Source of the DNA: Erpobdella octoculata | Lineage: Eukaryota > Annelida > Clitellata > Hirudinida > Erpobdellidae | Assembly (NCBI GenBank): GCA_963978895.1 | Contig: OZ022238.1 | Span: forward strand, 38,949,820-39,013,819 | Reading direction: 5' to 3' | Length of the DNA: 64,000 bases | In this document: positions 20,384 through 31,699 of the stretch, piece by piece | How positions within the stretch are numbered: the first letter of the stretch is position 1 | How the letters are laid out: each line of letters begins with the position of its first letter | The notes under the pieces: model-generated | Databases searched by the model: none | Told to the model about the DNA's origin: nothing | The model's input: the letters and a program-made list of their open reading frames with translations, nothing else | Position numbers and translations under genes: made by a program

Positions 20384-23300
20384 CTAAACAAAAACAAAAT
20401 GAAAATTCACAAGTTTTAAATAAAAATCGTCCTTTCTGTAATATTCAATCAAAAAGGTGTCAAGCTTGTTTTTGAAAGCATTAACTGAATTGGTGCAAGT
20501 TATTTCGTTCGGCAGTACGTTCCAAATTGCCAGGACTCTGTTGCTGAAGAAGTGTTCACGGGGTCGATAGTTTGTAATGGCTTCTCGTTTCAGACGATGA
20601 TCATTATTTGCACGAATACCACCAGCTGGTCCATCCATCCATGCTGAAGGAAACGGTTGATTTGGGTTAACCCAATTGACTTTGTTAAACCCCTTGACAA
20701 TTTTAAAATATTGTATGAGGTCTCCTCTAGTCATTCTCTCAAACAAATAAGGAAGGCCGATTGCAGCCAGTCTCTCAGAATAAGGCAATGATCGAATTTG
20801 AGGAATTAATTTGGTTGCATTGCGTTGAACAGATTCGAGTGATATTATGTCTTCTATTCTGCAAGGTTTCCACACAGAAGCACAGTATTCAAGGTGAGGT
20901 CTTACATATGTGCTAAAGAGGATTTTCAATGTGTGAGTCGTCCAGTAAATGAACGTGCGCTTGAGTGTTGCAAGCGCCGCATAAGCTTTCGCCTTCGAGT
21001 TCTCTATTTGATTCGTCCAGCTTAGTTTGTTGTCAACGTAGATGCCCAGATCACGCTCAACCATGGTTTCGCTGAGGATGTGGGAATGTCCATCAGCATC
21101 GGTCATTGTAAACTTCTGGTGTATGTGGTGCGGATCCATCGCGTCCAAAGGAAAGTTTAAAAATTCGGTGTCCTCAATAAAGCCAGTGTTAAGAACGTTG
21201 CACTTACGTTTTTCAAAATACATGACTTTACATTTATCTTCGTTAAAGCACATGAGCCATTCGTGAGACCATTTTGTTAGCATATCAAGGTCCCTCTGTA
21301 GCAATGATCGGTCATTTGCGTTGCGGATGATAGCAATGAGTTTTGTGTCGTCGGCGAAAAGCTTGCAGAAATGATGAACCAGAAGTGGCATGTCGTTGAT
21401 GAAAATGACAAAAAGTAGAGGCTCTAGCACAGAGCCCTGAGGCACACCGCTAAGGACTTTTTTCCAGCCTGAAGCATGCGTGCCCATAATCACTCTCTGA
21501 TGTCTGTTCGAAAGGAATGCTTTTATCCAATTGTTAGTTTTGTCGTCGAATCCAAGTGCTTTAATTTTAGTGAGTAGATGTTCGTGACACACTTTGTCGA
21601 ATGCCTTTGCAAAATCAAGAAGAACCATGATGACTTCGTGACGTTTGGACATTGCGTATGTTATGATATCAAGAGATTCTAAAAGATTTGTAGTGCAGGA
21701 CTTGGAGAACACAAATCCATGTTGATTCGGACTGATGAGATTATTGTCTACTAGAAACTTAAGCATAGAGCTTCTGATTATCTTCTCCATCACCTTGCAG
21801 AGCACCGAAGTTAGGGAAACAGGACGATAGTTTACAGCTGTAACTTTTGACCCTTTTTTTTTAAAAATAGGAGATATGTTGGCGAGAGACCAGGAAACTG
21901 GAATTTCACCTTCGTCATACGACCTGTTGAAGATAAGCGAGATAGGCAGTGAAAGTGATGAAGAGCATTCAGAGAGTATGAAAGGATGAATATTGTCAGT
22001 GCCCGCTGGCTTTTTCCTATCAAGTTTTCTGAGAAGATTTCCAATTGCTGTTGAATCAAACACAGAAGAGTCTATTCCCTCAAACCGTTTGTCTGAGCTT
22101 ACTACCCGAGGAATAGACTCAATGGGTTTGTCCGAGCCAAAAGCTGAAAAGAACTGATCATTAAGAATTTTTACGATTTCATTTTTGTCAGTTGTAAGTG
22201 ATCCGTCAGCTCGGCTTAGCGATCTTATTCTATCTTTATTCCTCTTATGACTATTGATGTAGTTATATAGAGGCTTTAAACTAGACTTACAACTATCAGC
22301 AATTGACCTCTCATAGTTTATGATAGCCTTGAAGACTTGCTTTTTCACCAGACGACAAGCTTTGTTGAATTGATATTTGAGTAGTTTTTTTTTAGAGAGT
22401 GAGGCAGCTCTCCAGGCGACAAAAGCTTTGTATTTGGCTTTAATGGCAATTTCGACCCCCTTGTTGAACCACTTAGCATCAAATTTCTGAAGAAGAGTAG
22501 ATTTTCGTTTTGGGATGAACTTATTGCAGCCGAACTCGAAGTATTCCAGAAAAATATCATAACATTCGTTTGTTGTCTTTCCAGCCAGAAACAATCGCCA
22601 GTCAATGCTGCTAAAATATTTGTTGAGTTCCATATAGTTGCCTTTTTCAAATGCAGGTCTGAGAAGAACAGAACTAGGAGTGTTGGCTCCTAGGTAAAGT
22701 TCCCAGTAAAGAGAAGAGTGGAGATGCATCTTGTCAGATAGACTAATAGGTTCGTGGAGCTGAACATCAAAGATTGAAAGAGGATCGTTGACAAAAATAA
22801 GATCAAGTGTATTTTCGCCAAACGTAGGTTCAGTAACGGCTTGTGTTAAGAAGTTGGTATTAATATTTTCAAGAAATTTCTTAGATGTTTCATCCGAATT
22901 TTTCAGAATTCCACCGTCGTTGTTCCAATAGATGTTAGGGTAGTTAAAATCACCAACAATCAGTAGGTTGTCGTATTTTCTTTCGTTGACTAGCTGGGTC
23001 GCACGCATTATTGAGCGATTGATCTCATCATTTATGGATTCTGAGTAGTATTTTGACGTAGTTGGTGGCCTATAGATGCATCCGATTACGAGTTTTACTT
23101 TTCCGATTGGTACTGTACACCATATTTGTTCACTTGTGTGTCTTATTAGAATCAAATCGTTTATTTCAGAAGCTTCGAAGTCGTTTCGTACGTAAATGGC
23201 AACTCCCCCGTGACTGTCTTTTTTGGTTCTCGATTTGACAAAGTGGCTGTAGTTTTGAATTTCGAGCGTGAGGTCTTTGTGGAACCAGGTTTCAGAGAAA

Positions 23301-23821
23301 CATAGTAGTTCTGGATATACGAGAGCTTTCAATTTAAAATTCAGTTCATCCATTTTATTTAACAAAGAGGTAGCATTGGCATAGAAGCACCTTATAGAAA
23401 GTTCATTCGTACGAGCGTTAACTGTTTGATTTTGCTTCCCAGAGCCTGATGATGAAGTAATATGGTTGGGGTGATTTATGAAATATTTGGAAATGGTATT
23501 TTCGTTAGTGACTGATGCTGAGTTGACCAAATGAAGTGATTTGTTTGACAAGGAAGATGAGAGTATTGATGAATCCGATGTGTTGGAAGCGGCATATAAA
23601 GAATGCAAAGCTGAGTTACTGTGATGTTGGGGTGGCAAGTCGAGACTTTGGTTGAGAGTACTTTTAGGTAGGTTTAAGAAATACTTTTCTAACTGTGCCA
23701 TCGCGAATGGCCCAGTAGAATTTCTTTCCATCTTCAATCCCGAAACGCCTCCCATTTTCGTCAGACTCGCCAAGACAATCGTTTCTCGAGTTTCTTTCTT
23801 TACGAAGGACTCTCTCTGCAT
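20384..23821 (-). CDS. LINE D ORF2 polyprotein (endonuclease + reverse transcriptase)
   Basis: An uninterrupted frame of 1145 codons from ATG 23821. The first 40 or so codons overlap ORF1, so the true start may be a later ATG, for example MAQLEKYF at 23701. The APE endonuclease begins near residue 143 (SIRCFYANATSLLNKMDEL), with FSETWFHKD and IVGDFNYPNIYW (about 265-276). The usual catalytic SDH near residue 362 reads Ser-Asp-Lys (LSDKMHLHS). The RT spans about 600-870: NYRPVSLTS, LLDFAKAFDKV, SGVPQGSVLEPLLFVIFIND (usual G after L replaced by E) and FADDTKLI at about 820. The C-terminus carries PHLEYCASVWKP. It would copy its own RNA at a nicked target. The intact frame suggests recent activity, but the SDK change could disable nicking. 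Confidence 0.9.
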   Translation of the reverse strand: MQRESFVKKETRETIVLASLTKMGGVSGLKMERNSTGPFAMAQLEKYFLNLPKSTLNQSLDLPPQHHSNSALHSLYAASNTSDSSILSSSLSNKSLHLVNSASVTNENTISKYFINHPNHITSSSGSGKQNQTVNARTNELSIRCFYANATSLLNKMDELNFKLKALVYPELLCFSETWFHKDLTLEIQNYSHFVKSRTKKDSHGGVAIYVRNDFEASEINDLILIRHTSEQIWCTVPIGKVKLVIGCIYRPPTTSKYYSESINDEINRSIMRATQLVNERKYDNLLIVGDFNYPNIYWNNDGGILKNSDETSKKFLENINTNFLTQAVTEPTFGENTLDLIFVNDPLSIFDVQLHEPISLSDKMHLHSSLYWELYLGANTPSSVLLRPAFEKGNYMELNKYFSSIDWRLFLAGKTTNECYDIFLEYFEFGCNKFIPKRKSTLLQKFDAKWFNKGVEIAIKAKYKAFVAWRAASLSKKKLLKYQFNKACRLVKKQVFKAIINYERSIADSCKSSLKPLYNYINSHKRNKDRIRSLSRADGSLTTDKNEIVKILNDQFFSAFGSDKPIESIPRVVSSDKRFEGIDSSVFDSTAIGNLLRKLDRKKPAGTDNIHPFILSECSSSLSLPISLIFNRSYDEGEIPVSWSLANISPIFKKKGSKVTAVNYRPVSLTSVLCKVMEKIIRSSMLKFLVDNNLISPNQHGFVFSKSCTTNLLESLDIITYAMSKRHEVIMVLLDFAKAFDKVCHEHLLTKIKALGFDDKTNNWIKAFLSNRHQRVIMGTHASGWKKVLSGVPQGSVLEPLLFVIFINDMPLLVHHFCKLFADDTKLIAIIRNANDRSLLQRDLDMLTKWSHEWLMCFNEDKCKVMYFEKRKCNVLNTGFIEDTEFLNFPLDAMDPHHIHQKFTMTDADGHSHILSETMVERDLGIYVDNKLSWTNQIENSKAKAYAALATLKRTFIYWTTHTLKILFSTYVRPHLEYCASVWKPCRIEDIISLESVQRNATKLIPQIRSLPYSERLAAIGLPYLFERMTRGDLIQYFKIVKGFNKVNWVNPNQPFPSAWMDGPAGGIRANNDHRLKREAITNYRPREHFFSNRVLAIWNVLPNEITCTNSVNAFKNKLDTFLIEYYRKDDFYLKLVNFHFVFV

Positions 23822-24461
23822 CTCGTTGTGCCACTGTTTTGTCTTCGTTTACGTAAATCCCATTCATGTTGCTGTGTTGCCGTAGTTTTCGGGCGTTGGA
23901 GCAAGCTTTTTGTTTCGCTTCGGTGCTTTTGAGCTCGAGAATAATTAGCTCACTCTTCTCACTCGACGATGACACAGCACTATCTTTTCTCTTTAAACGC
24001 GCTTGTCTCTTAACATCTGCTCTTTTTATTTGTAAAACGTTTAAAATTTCATCAACCTTTGTTATGTCATCTCTATCAGCATCTTGATCAGTTCCACTCT
24101 TTGCAACTCCGTGGATAATCACATTGCGCTCAATTTGTTGTGAACGAGTCTTTTCTTTTCTGACCGCAGCAAGTACCGCAATTTCAACCGGCGATTGTTT
24201 TTCATTTGGATTAGCCTTAGCAATGGCTGCATAGGAAAAGAATTGGTTTTCGGGTGACAAATTTAATTTCGATGCCTCGAGTTCCTGGATTCTGTTTTCT
24301 TTCTGGGTTAATGAGACCTTCAGTTCAGCCACAGTAGATTTGAGTAAACCAACTTCTGTTATAATCGCCGCAAGCCAAGTGTCGATGTTTTCTAGCGTCA
24401 CTGGCTGACCTGCGTACAGCTCAATTCTACTTTTGATATCGTTCGCACTTTTTGGTGGCAT
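23664..24461 (-). CDS. LINE D ORF1 nucleic-acid-binding protein
   Basis: 265 residues from ATG 24461 (MPPKSANDIKSRIEL). An upstream in-frame TTG is not needed. A coiled-coil-like segment (residues about 35-65, KSTVAELKVSLTQKENRIQE) precedes an RRM-like domain opening with ERNVIIHGVAKSG and continuing through IYVNEDKTVAQRDAERVL, the pattern of LINE ORF1 proteins that form trimers and coat element RNA. There is no zinc knuckle. It overlaps ORF2 by 158 bp in another frame, so ORF2 translation would need reinitiation or internal entry. Confidence 0.8.
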   Translation of the reverse strand: MPPKSANDIKSRIELYAGQPVTLENIDTWLAAIITEVGLLKSTVAELKVSLTQKENRIQELEASKLNLSPENQFFSYAAIAKANPNEKQSPVEIAVLAAVRKEKTRSQQIERNVIIHGVAKSGTDQDADRDDITKVDEILNVLQIKRADVKRQARLKRKDSAVSSSSEKSELIILELKSTEAKQKACSNARKLRQHSNMNGIYVNEDKTVAQRDAERVLRKERNSRNDCLGESDENGRRFGIEDGKKFYWAIRDGTVRKVFLKPT

Positions 24462-24671
24462 TTTCAAATGCAGTTAAAAAAATCAATTAAAGATAGAGTA
24501 ACCACGAAATTAGTGATAAATCCAGTGCTGAGCAGTAATAGGTTAATAACGTTCGGCGGCGAAGCTTATAAAATGTTCGGTAAAGTGAAAATTATTGGTG
24601 CAAACGAGTGTGAAACTATTATTTAATTAATAAAAGTTATAAAACTAGAAATTATAATGTTATAAGATGTT

Positions 24672-24815
24672 CAAAAATAGTTACAAAAAATAATGCGCGG
24701 CAACGTTTTTCGTTGTAAATGAATTATAGAAATACTATTTTATACTTTTTAGGGCGCAAGAAAAAGGTTGTTTTTTTTAAATGTATTTTTTATGATGTAA
24801 AAATTACTTGTCTAA
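24672..24815. repeat. Right arm of inverted repeat around LINE D
   Basis: Reverse complement of 20095-20240: AACGTTTTTCGTTGTAAATG, GAATTATAGAAATACTATTT, TTTTTAGGGCGCAAGAAAAA, TTTTTTATGATGTAAAAATT. Homology may extend further outwards to about 24880. Together the arms resemble a long-arm fold-back element into which LINE D inserted. Confidence 0.8.
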
Positions 24816-25048
24816 TTAATCAACAGTTTTGCTAAAAATACTTTGCCAAAATTGATTAGAGCAATAAAGACATGATATCGTCAACAATTGAGTTACCATT
24901 ATAGTTAATTTTCAAATTTTATTTTATTTTTTATTATTCTTAATTTTTTGAAAGCGTCTTTTCTTGACTCGTAATTTCGCTTATCGCTATCGAAACCAGG
25001 AATAAATATTTTTTGGCTGTCTCCAGTATTCATGTCCAACGTTGCTGG

Positions 25049-25947
25049 GTATGTATGTATGTATGTATGTATGTATGTATGTATGTATGTATGTATGTAT
25101 GTATGTATGTATGTATGTATGTATGTATGTATGTATGTATGTATGTATGTATGTATGTATGTATGTATGTATGTATGTATGTATGTATGTATGTATGTAT
25201 GTATGTATGTATGTATGTATGTATGTATGTATGTATGTATGTATGTATGTATGTATGTATGTATGTATGTATGTATGTATGTATGTATGTATGTATGTAT
25301 GTATGTATGTATGTATGTATGTATGTATGTATGTATGTATGTATGTATGTATGTATGTATGTATGTATGTATGTATGTATGTATGTATGTATGTATGTAT
25401 GTATGTATGTATGTATGTATGTATGTATGTATGTATGTATGTATGTATGTATGTATGTATGTATTTATGTATGTATGTATGTATGTATGTATGTATGTAT
25501 GTATGTATGTATGTATGTATGTATGTATGTATGTATGTATGTATGTATGTATGTATGTATGTATGTATGTATGTATGTATGTATGTATGTATGTATGTAT
25601 GTATGTATGTATGTATGTATGTATGTATGTATGTATGTATGTATGTATGTATGTATGTATGTATGTATGTATGTATGTATGTATGTATGTATGTATGTAT
25701 GTATGTATGTATGTATGTATGTATGTATGTATGTATGTATGTATGTATGTATGTATGTATGTATGTATGTATGTATGTATGTATGTTTGTATGTATGTAT
25801 GTATGTATGTATGTATGTATGTTTGTATGTATGTATGTATGTATGTATGTATGTATGTATGTATGTATGTATGTATGTATGTATGTATGTATGTATGTAT
25901 GTATGTATGTATGTATGTATGTATGTATGTATGTATGTATGTATGTA
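25049..25947 (+). repeat. (TATG)n microsatellite, about 225 units
   Basis: About 900 bp of GTAT units with only a few substitutions (near 25464, 25786 and 25822). Open frames in all phases (MYVC and YIHT repeats) are artefacts. The array ends exactly at the CTAG terminus of Helitron copy 1 and resumes on its other side at 27182. Confidence 0.99.
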
Positions 25948-27181
25948 CTAGCAGTGCCCGTAGCGGCTTCGCTCGCATGAAATTAGAGAGTTTGAACCGT
26001 GCATTCATAGTTGAGATCAATTTTTTAGGTCTCGGCTCGGCCCATCGACAACTTGGACCAGCCCGTTTCAAAAACCGAAATTCCTGGCCCGGCACGGTCC
26101 GTCTAATATGGGCCCGGCCCGTTTTTACAGGCCTAGAAGTTTTATATACTTGATGAAAAACTTCGGCCCATCCCACCTTGACTTCAGGTTTAGTCCGGCC
26201 CGTCTGAACACCCTAAAATAACTAAAATGTCTATATACTTGGTTAAAAGTCTCGGCCCGTCCCACCTTGATTTAAGGTTTGGGCAGGGCCCGTCCGTCCG
26301 GTGATAAACTGAACTCATCTACTTTTAACCGGCACAAAACCTCAAAATACTAATTTTCACATCTGTAGCACTTACTGTTTTTGAGTAGCACTTATTTTAA
26401 AATCAAATAACCATTTTTTCACTTCACATTTGAGGTTCTGAAAACCAAATTTATTTTCAAAAAATGGTGAAAGACGTATATCATTATTTTTAGAGTAGAA
26501 ACTAAATACTAATTTTACATTTGTAGCATTTACAGTTTTTGAGTAGCAGTTACTTTGCAAACCATGTAACCCTATTTTCCACCTCATATCTGAAGACCCT
26601 AAAATCACTAAAATGTCTATATGCTTAGTGAAAAACCTCGGCCGTACTTAATACTAATTTTAATTTTGTAGCATTTACAGTTTTTGAGTAGCAGTTACTT
26701 TAAAAACCAAGTAACCCTATTTCCTGGAAACCAAATTTTCAAAAAATGCTAAAACACGTATTTCATTATTTTTGGAGTAGAAACTAAATACTAATTTTTA
26801 TTCCTTTAACATTCACAGCTTTCGAGTAGCAGCTACTTTAAAAACCAAATAACCCAATTTTCCAACCCACATTTGATGTCCGGAAAACCAAATTTTTAAA
26901 AACTGGTGAAACACGCATTTTTTTATTTTTCAAGAAGAATCTATATACCAAATTTCAAAATCTCCTCATTTTTGGTTTTTGAGATATACATTGTTTTAGA
27001 AAAAAGTTGGTTTTCCAGTTTTTTCGCCTCAGGAGCAAAATTTTTAAAAATCCTTTGTTAGTGGATGCTTACGCAATAAAAGTAATATAAGTTCCAAATT
27101 TCACGTTCCTAGGATGAGGCGTTTGAGCTCGGCGTTGATTTTCAGTCAGTCAGTCAGGACATGTTCTTTTATATATATAGA
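25948..27181 (-). mobile_element. Non-autonomous Helitron, copy 1
   Basis: Read on the minus strand it begins TCTATATATATAAAAGAACA at 27181 and ends ACGGGCACTGCTAG at 25948. A short hairpin (AGCG-AAGC-CGCT) sits about 10 nt before CTAG, which is the Helitron 5'-TC/3'-CTRR arrangement. The insertion lies between A and T of (ACAT)n, with no target duplication, as expected for Helitrons. The body has about four copies of a 140-158-bp internal repeat (marker GTTTTTGAGTAGCAG). No ORF. Copies 2 and 3 share both ends. Confidence 0.8.
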
Positions 27182-27473
27182 TGTATGTATGTATGTATGT
27201 ATGTATGTATGTATGTATGTATGTATGTATGTATGTATGTATGTATGTATGTATGTATGTATGTCTGTATGTATGTATGTATGTATGTATGTATGTATGT
27301 ATGTATGTATGTATGTATGTATGTATGTATGTATGTATGAATGTATGTATGTATGTATGTATGTATGTATGTATGTATGTATGTATGTATGTATGTATGT
27401 ATGTATGTATGTATGTATGTATGTATGTATGTATGTATGTATGTATGTATGTATGTATGTATGTATGTATGTG
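27182..27473 (+). repeat. (TATG)n microsatellite, right of Helitron 1
   Basis: About 73 units with two substitutions (near 27265 and 27340). It continues the array interrupted by Helitron 1 and runs into a SINE-like sequence at 27474. Confidence 0.98.
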
Positions 27474-27600
27474 GTCAGCAGGTAGCAGTTGTACACTGTG
27501 AGTCTTAAAGACAATAGCTCTAGGCTGGTGGACTAAAACCTGTTTGAGCAATACCATGGCTGGTCTCCTACGCCACAGTTCCAACGCACGACAAACCACG
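27474..27600 (-). mobile_element. Probable tRNA-derived SINE ending in (ACAT)n
   Basis: The minus strand carries a box-A-like TGTGGCGTAGGAGACC and, about 35 nt on, a box-B-like GGTTTTAGTCC. A body with ACAGTGTACAACTGCTACC then passes into (CATA)n at 27473. Part of the body (GTGGTCAG ... TTGTACACTGT) recurs at 31645-31720. The boxes are weak, so this is a tentative call. Confidence 0.45.
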
Positions 27601-27929
27601 ATTCACTTGCTATTACTGAGTTTATTATCAAAAATGGAGAGCAAACTTCAAAAACAACACAAAAATCATCATTTTTAATTGCAAAATTTGATTCTGATTT
27701 TTAGTTTCATTCATTTTTACTTTGCATTGAAAAACAAATAATATTATAATTTACAAAATTTAAAAGATGCTTTTAGGTAATAAGATTAGGGATAAAATTT
27801 CAGAGCAAAAACACATCTTAAAAAAATTATATCGACCGATTGCGGACAATAAATATATTTACAATATTGAAAATTTTTTTCGTCGTAATAGCCGCGAACA
27901 AGTGAAAGTTAAAATGAGCATGTTGAAAA
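27601..27929. other. AT-rich spacer
   Basis: No recognised family. A 66-codon plus-strand frame at 27767 has no motif and is probably chance. Confidence 0.45.
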
Positions 27930-28400
<471 letters not shown>

Positions 28401-28413
28401 AAAAAATAATAAA

Positions 28414-29937
28414 CTAAAGCTGTTTAATAAGAAATGTTTTTACTAAAATATAAAACAATTCGAACAGTTCCACTAAAGTCATCACCGTTATTCCTAACCA
28501 AAGACTAAGCATGCCTCCTACAAGACTCACCATAACATCCCAAGAATAGAGTGGACTGTTAACCATTGAATAAGGAACGTCATCTGGTATAACCAGTTTT
28601 ACGAATAAAAAAGATTCTTGAATTTTCGTTACATCTGACACGACAATTGTTTCATTTGTATACAAATTACTTAATTTTCCCATGTTTGTAGTTAAATTGT
28701 TATTACCAAAGTTTTTATGAGAGCAGTTTTGAAAAAAATGTGTACGAATATTTGATAGCAAGTAATCAGGCGGCCAGGAATATGATGACAAATCAAAAGT
28801 ATACTTGGTTTCTTTGCAAGAAAAGAGGCATTCATTCTCACATTTGTTAACGTCCGTTGTAAACACATCAGAAATACACCAAAAATGTTTATAAATTTTA
28901 GTTAAATTAATTTCACTGCCAGAACTCATTTCTGACATGTTATAACAAATTGGCACTTCTGACAATGTTTGTGGAGCTGAATACCAATATCCAACGCAAG
29001 AACATTTTTCGTAGGTTTTAATTTGCATGCAAAACTCATAACATATATCTTTTGAATATTTTTGGTTTTCAATTTGGCTAACATACTGTTTATTTGTACA
29101 ACCAAACTGATTGTAAGGTGTATCTAATCTTTGAATGCTTGTTTGAGTTATTGTGATTACGTTTTCTGTTGACGCTGCCAGTGTAAGCCCTCGTTTGAAA
29201 TCTGGCGCAGTTCCAGGTGCATGAATTGCCATTTGTATTCCTTTTCTCTGAGGTGATGTGAAAAGTGTTTGATATGGCAGTTGATATTTAGGAGTTGGTC
29301 CCACGTTTAAAATTAGGCTTAATCCTCTGGTGAATACTTGTCCAGTATAATTCAATTCACTTGTTTTGATTGTAAAACAAGTTTTATACTTTGCACTCCA
29401 AATTGTAGTTAAATTATTTAAGCAATCAAATCCGTAAAACCAATATTTTGAATATAAAATGCATTCGACAATGAAGCTTGGACAATCTATAAAAGGAGTA
29501 AATTTTGATGGAAAACTGGCAAGTACGCCGTTCACATTGGTAACTTCTGAATAAAACATTTCCAGAATTTCTTTTTGATAAGAAAGTGCATTTTGATTAA
29601 TTTCATTTTGTAATAATATCATTTGTTTTTCAAAATTTTGCATCCGCAAGGCTTCCGAATAACTATTAACAAATGGATTCAAGTTGCAAAACGAAACATC
29701 AGGGAAAACGATTTTCTCTTCAAGTTTTTCTCCAAACGTTGTTGTAAATGGCCATTGAAAAAATTTATTGAATTGTGTTGTAACTAACAAACTTAGTATC
29801 AAACTGCACGTTATTACACATAGCAGCCACAGAGTCTTTAAAAAAAGATCCTCACTTTTGAAGATCTTTGGTATTCCTCTAATTGAAGTTATTTCTCCAA
29901 AACGTTTAAGTTCTTTTTTTAATCGTTGCATGTTCAT
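28414..29937 (-). CDS. DEG/ENaC channel paralogue 3
   Basis: Complete single-exon gene of 507 residues. ATGs at 29937 and 29931 give MNMQRL or MQRL; the second fits the paralogues. Predicted membrane sodium channel subunit with cytosolic N- and C-termini. It shows RFGEITSIRGIPKIF (Arg-Gly instead of His-Gly), TM1 (TLWLLCVITCSLILSLLVTT), VFPDVSFCNLNPF and the ASC-type CYEFCMQIKTYEKCSC. CENECLFSC, SSYSWPPDY and TM2 with GGMLSLWLGITVMTLVELF follow, with Gly-Ile-Thr at the filter. It ends FLIKQL. Closest to paralogue 4, with which it also shares 3' flank (AGCTGTTTAAT...) and 5' flank, so these two look like the most recent duplicates. All cysteines seen in paralogue 2's core motifs are kept. Nothing suggests it is broken. 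Confidence 0.93.
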   Translation of the reverse strand: MNMQRLKKELKRFGEITSIRGIPKIFKSEDLFLKTLWLLCVITCSLILSLLVTTQFNKFFQWPFTTTFGEKLEEKIVFPDVSFCNLNPFVNSYSEALRMQNFEKQMILLQNEINQNALSYQKEILEMFYSEVTNVNGVLASFPSKFTPFIDCPSFIVECILYSKYWFYGFDCLNNLTTIWSAKYKTCFTIKTSELNYTGQVFTRGLSLILNVGPTPKYQLPYQTLFTSPQRKGIQMAIHAPGTAPDFKRGLTLAASTENVITITQTSIQRLDTPYNQFGCTNKQYVSQIENQKYSKDICYEFCMQIKTYEKCSCVGYWYSAPQTLSEVPICYNMSEMSSGSEINLTKIYKHFWCISDVFTTDVNKCENECLFSCKETKYTFDLSSYSWPPDYLLSNIRTHFFQNCSHKNFGNNNLTTNMGKLSNLYTNETIVVSDVTKIQESFLFVKLVIPDDVPYSMVNSPLYSWDVMVSLVGGMLSLWLGITVMTLVELFELFYILVKTFLIKQL

Positions 29938-30109
29938 TAAGAAAAGTAATTAACAATTATTTTAAGTTACGTTGATAAAAAATTATTAAAATTATGTCGG
30001 TCTGTTTTAAAAATTTCTTCACGTTGAACTACTCATATATAAAATCTCGGACAATCAAAAAAGGAAAAATAACCAAGCAATCGTCTCTCTTCAGTTGAAA
30101 TAAAAATTT

Positions 30110-30400
30110 TGTCTTTTATTTTAGTTTTATTTAAACATGTCATGACATGTCATACATTTTCAGTTATCATACATTATATTCAAGATTTTAGTACATTTGT
30201 ATACAAGCGTTGTTTTAAAAAAAAAATATTTTTTTTATTTGTTATTAGCCAATGTTCACTGTTTTATAAATACATTAGTTGCATTAGTTCCAATCCATAG
30301 ATGTTATTGAGCCAAACTTATTACTTACGTTAGAAACTTCCATTAGCTGAAAATTATAAGAGTACAAATCATGTTTTTTTTTTATTAAATAACTGCTGGT
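30110..30400 (-). promoter_or_regulatory. Upstream region of paralogue 3 shared with paralogue 4
   Basis: TTTATTTAAACATGTCATGA and TTTTCAGTTATCATA (30123-30170) match 51255-51310 before paralogue 4 at similar distance. AACTTCCATTAGCTGAAAAT (30333-30352) matches the block seen upstream of paralogues 2 and 5. It is a candidate promoter region. No TATA box can be told from background. Confidence 0.45.
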
Positions 30401-31600
30401 TTATATAATTTATATTTGTTGAAAAAGAACAGAAAATTTTAAAAATTAAAATTAAAATTTATTATTATTTTTGTCACGACTTGCAATAGTTGCAACTGCT
30501 GGAAAACTTCCGAACTGGGAGGTTCAAAAACAACTTCTAACTTTTTCAAGTCGATAATTAATTATTTTAATAATCGAATAGACAATAGTTAAAATATCCA
30601 AAACACGAGGTGATAATCAACACTTAAAGGACAAAGTTTCACGAGTGCAAGCTCATACGAAAACAGGCGCAATTCTAATTTTCAAATTTCGAAGCGTCCC
30701 TTGTAATTACATTGCAGGACTACCGCGCAGAACATTCAAATCTGATTGGCTGACGCATCGCGTGATAAAAATTAATACGCGCACAAACAAATATTCAAAT
30801 CTAGAAGCCGCCGCTGCACACAATTAAAACATGCGCCACGCTCTATAGTTCACTGTGGATCAGTTTCAACACGGGCGTAGGCGTAACATTTGAAATTTTT
30901 AAAAATTCAATAAAATTCTTTGTCATAATGAACAAGTCATTATTTACAATTTCAATTTAATTTCTTGAGAAAAACTTGTTAATTTCTACTTGCAAGATCT
31001 TTCCAAAAAAATCAAGCTGAATAGCAAACAAGACCGCGGCAAAGCCTATATAAAAAAATGTGAGGTATTGGGCTCGAACATAATAACGATATGTTTGTCG
31101 TGATGTACTGTGCGCCATACAAGTTCTATGCTGCCGAGTAGCAATTTGAACCCATTTTAGTTAAGTCTAATGTATTACAGATACTAACAACATCAAAACT
31201 ACTAGCCATCCCTTTTTGTAAAAAACGTAGCTAGGGTTTTTGGTGCCCGGAAACAAAGTCTACCATATGCGTGTAAAATGAAATTTAAACAAATCTCAGA
31301 AGCAAGGACCTCTTATCAACGATGGTCGTCAATTCACAAGAAATGTCGTGTATACTGAAATTGTTTAATAACTAATTATTGCACTCTTTAATTTTCACAT
31401 CCTTTGAATTTATATGAAATACGTTAGTAAATTGAAAATGTAAACACAATAAAAAATTTCATTAAATTTGCTTATATTTAAAAAAAAATGTTTATGGTTA
31501 TCAAATGTCATTTTGTTTTTGTTGACTATTTTTAAAAAATGTATCCAAAGTACATCGTAATTTTAAAACATCCGTCCTTGGAACGGGCAAACTAAACCTA
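30401..31600. other. Intergenic DNA upstream of paralogue 3
   Basis: Mostly AT-rich with a less AT-rich patch at 30620-30860 (AGAAGCCGCCGCTGCACACA). No gene or repeat family was identified. Confidence 0.45.
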
Positions 31601-31699
31601 TGTCTGTATCTTAACAATTTCGCATAACGCGGCGGCCGCGGTGGTCAGTATATCAGCAGCTAAAATTAGTGCGCACAAGCGTGTTATAAAAGTTATTAG

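Larger units (their letters stand above)
20257..24625 (-). mobile_element. LINE D, near-complete two-ORF non-LTR retrotransposon
   Basis: Minus-strand element with ORF1 (24461-23664), overlapping ORF2 (23821-20384) and a short 3' UTR. The UTR contains a potential hairpin GCATAG...CTATGC (about 20296-20320) and a (TAA)-type trinucleotide tail at 20257-20280. Both ORFs are uninterrupted, making it the best-preserved LINE in the window. The 5' boundary is placed near 24620, where the inverted-repeat arm begins, and is approximate. It is a Jockey/CR1-group element by its APE endonuclease and RT. Confidence 0.85.

Noticed and set aside
24905..26176. Long open frames of HTYI, MYVC and related repeats (also at 27114-27599 and 37918-38442)
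   Set aside because: They are translations of (TATG)n in every phase on both strands; no non-repetitive domain is attached except the R2-type ORF, which is called separately.
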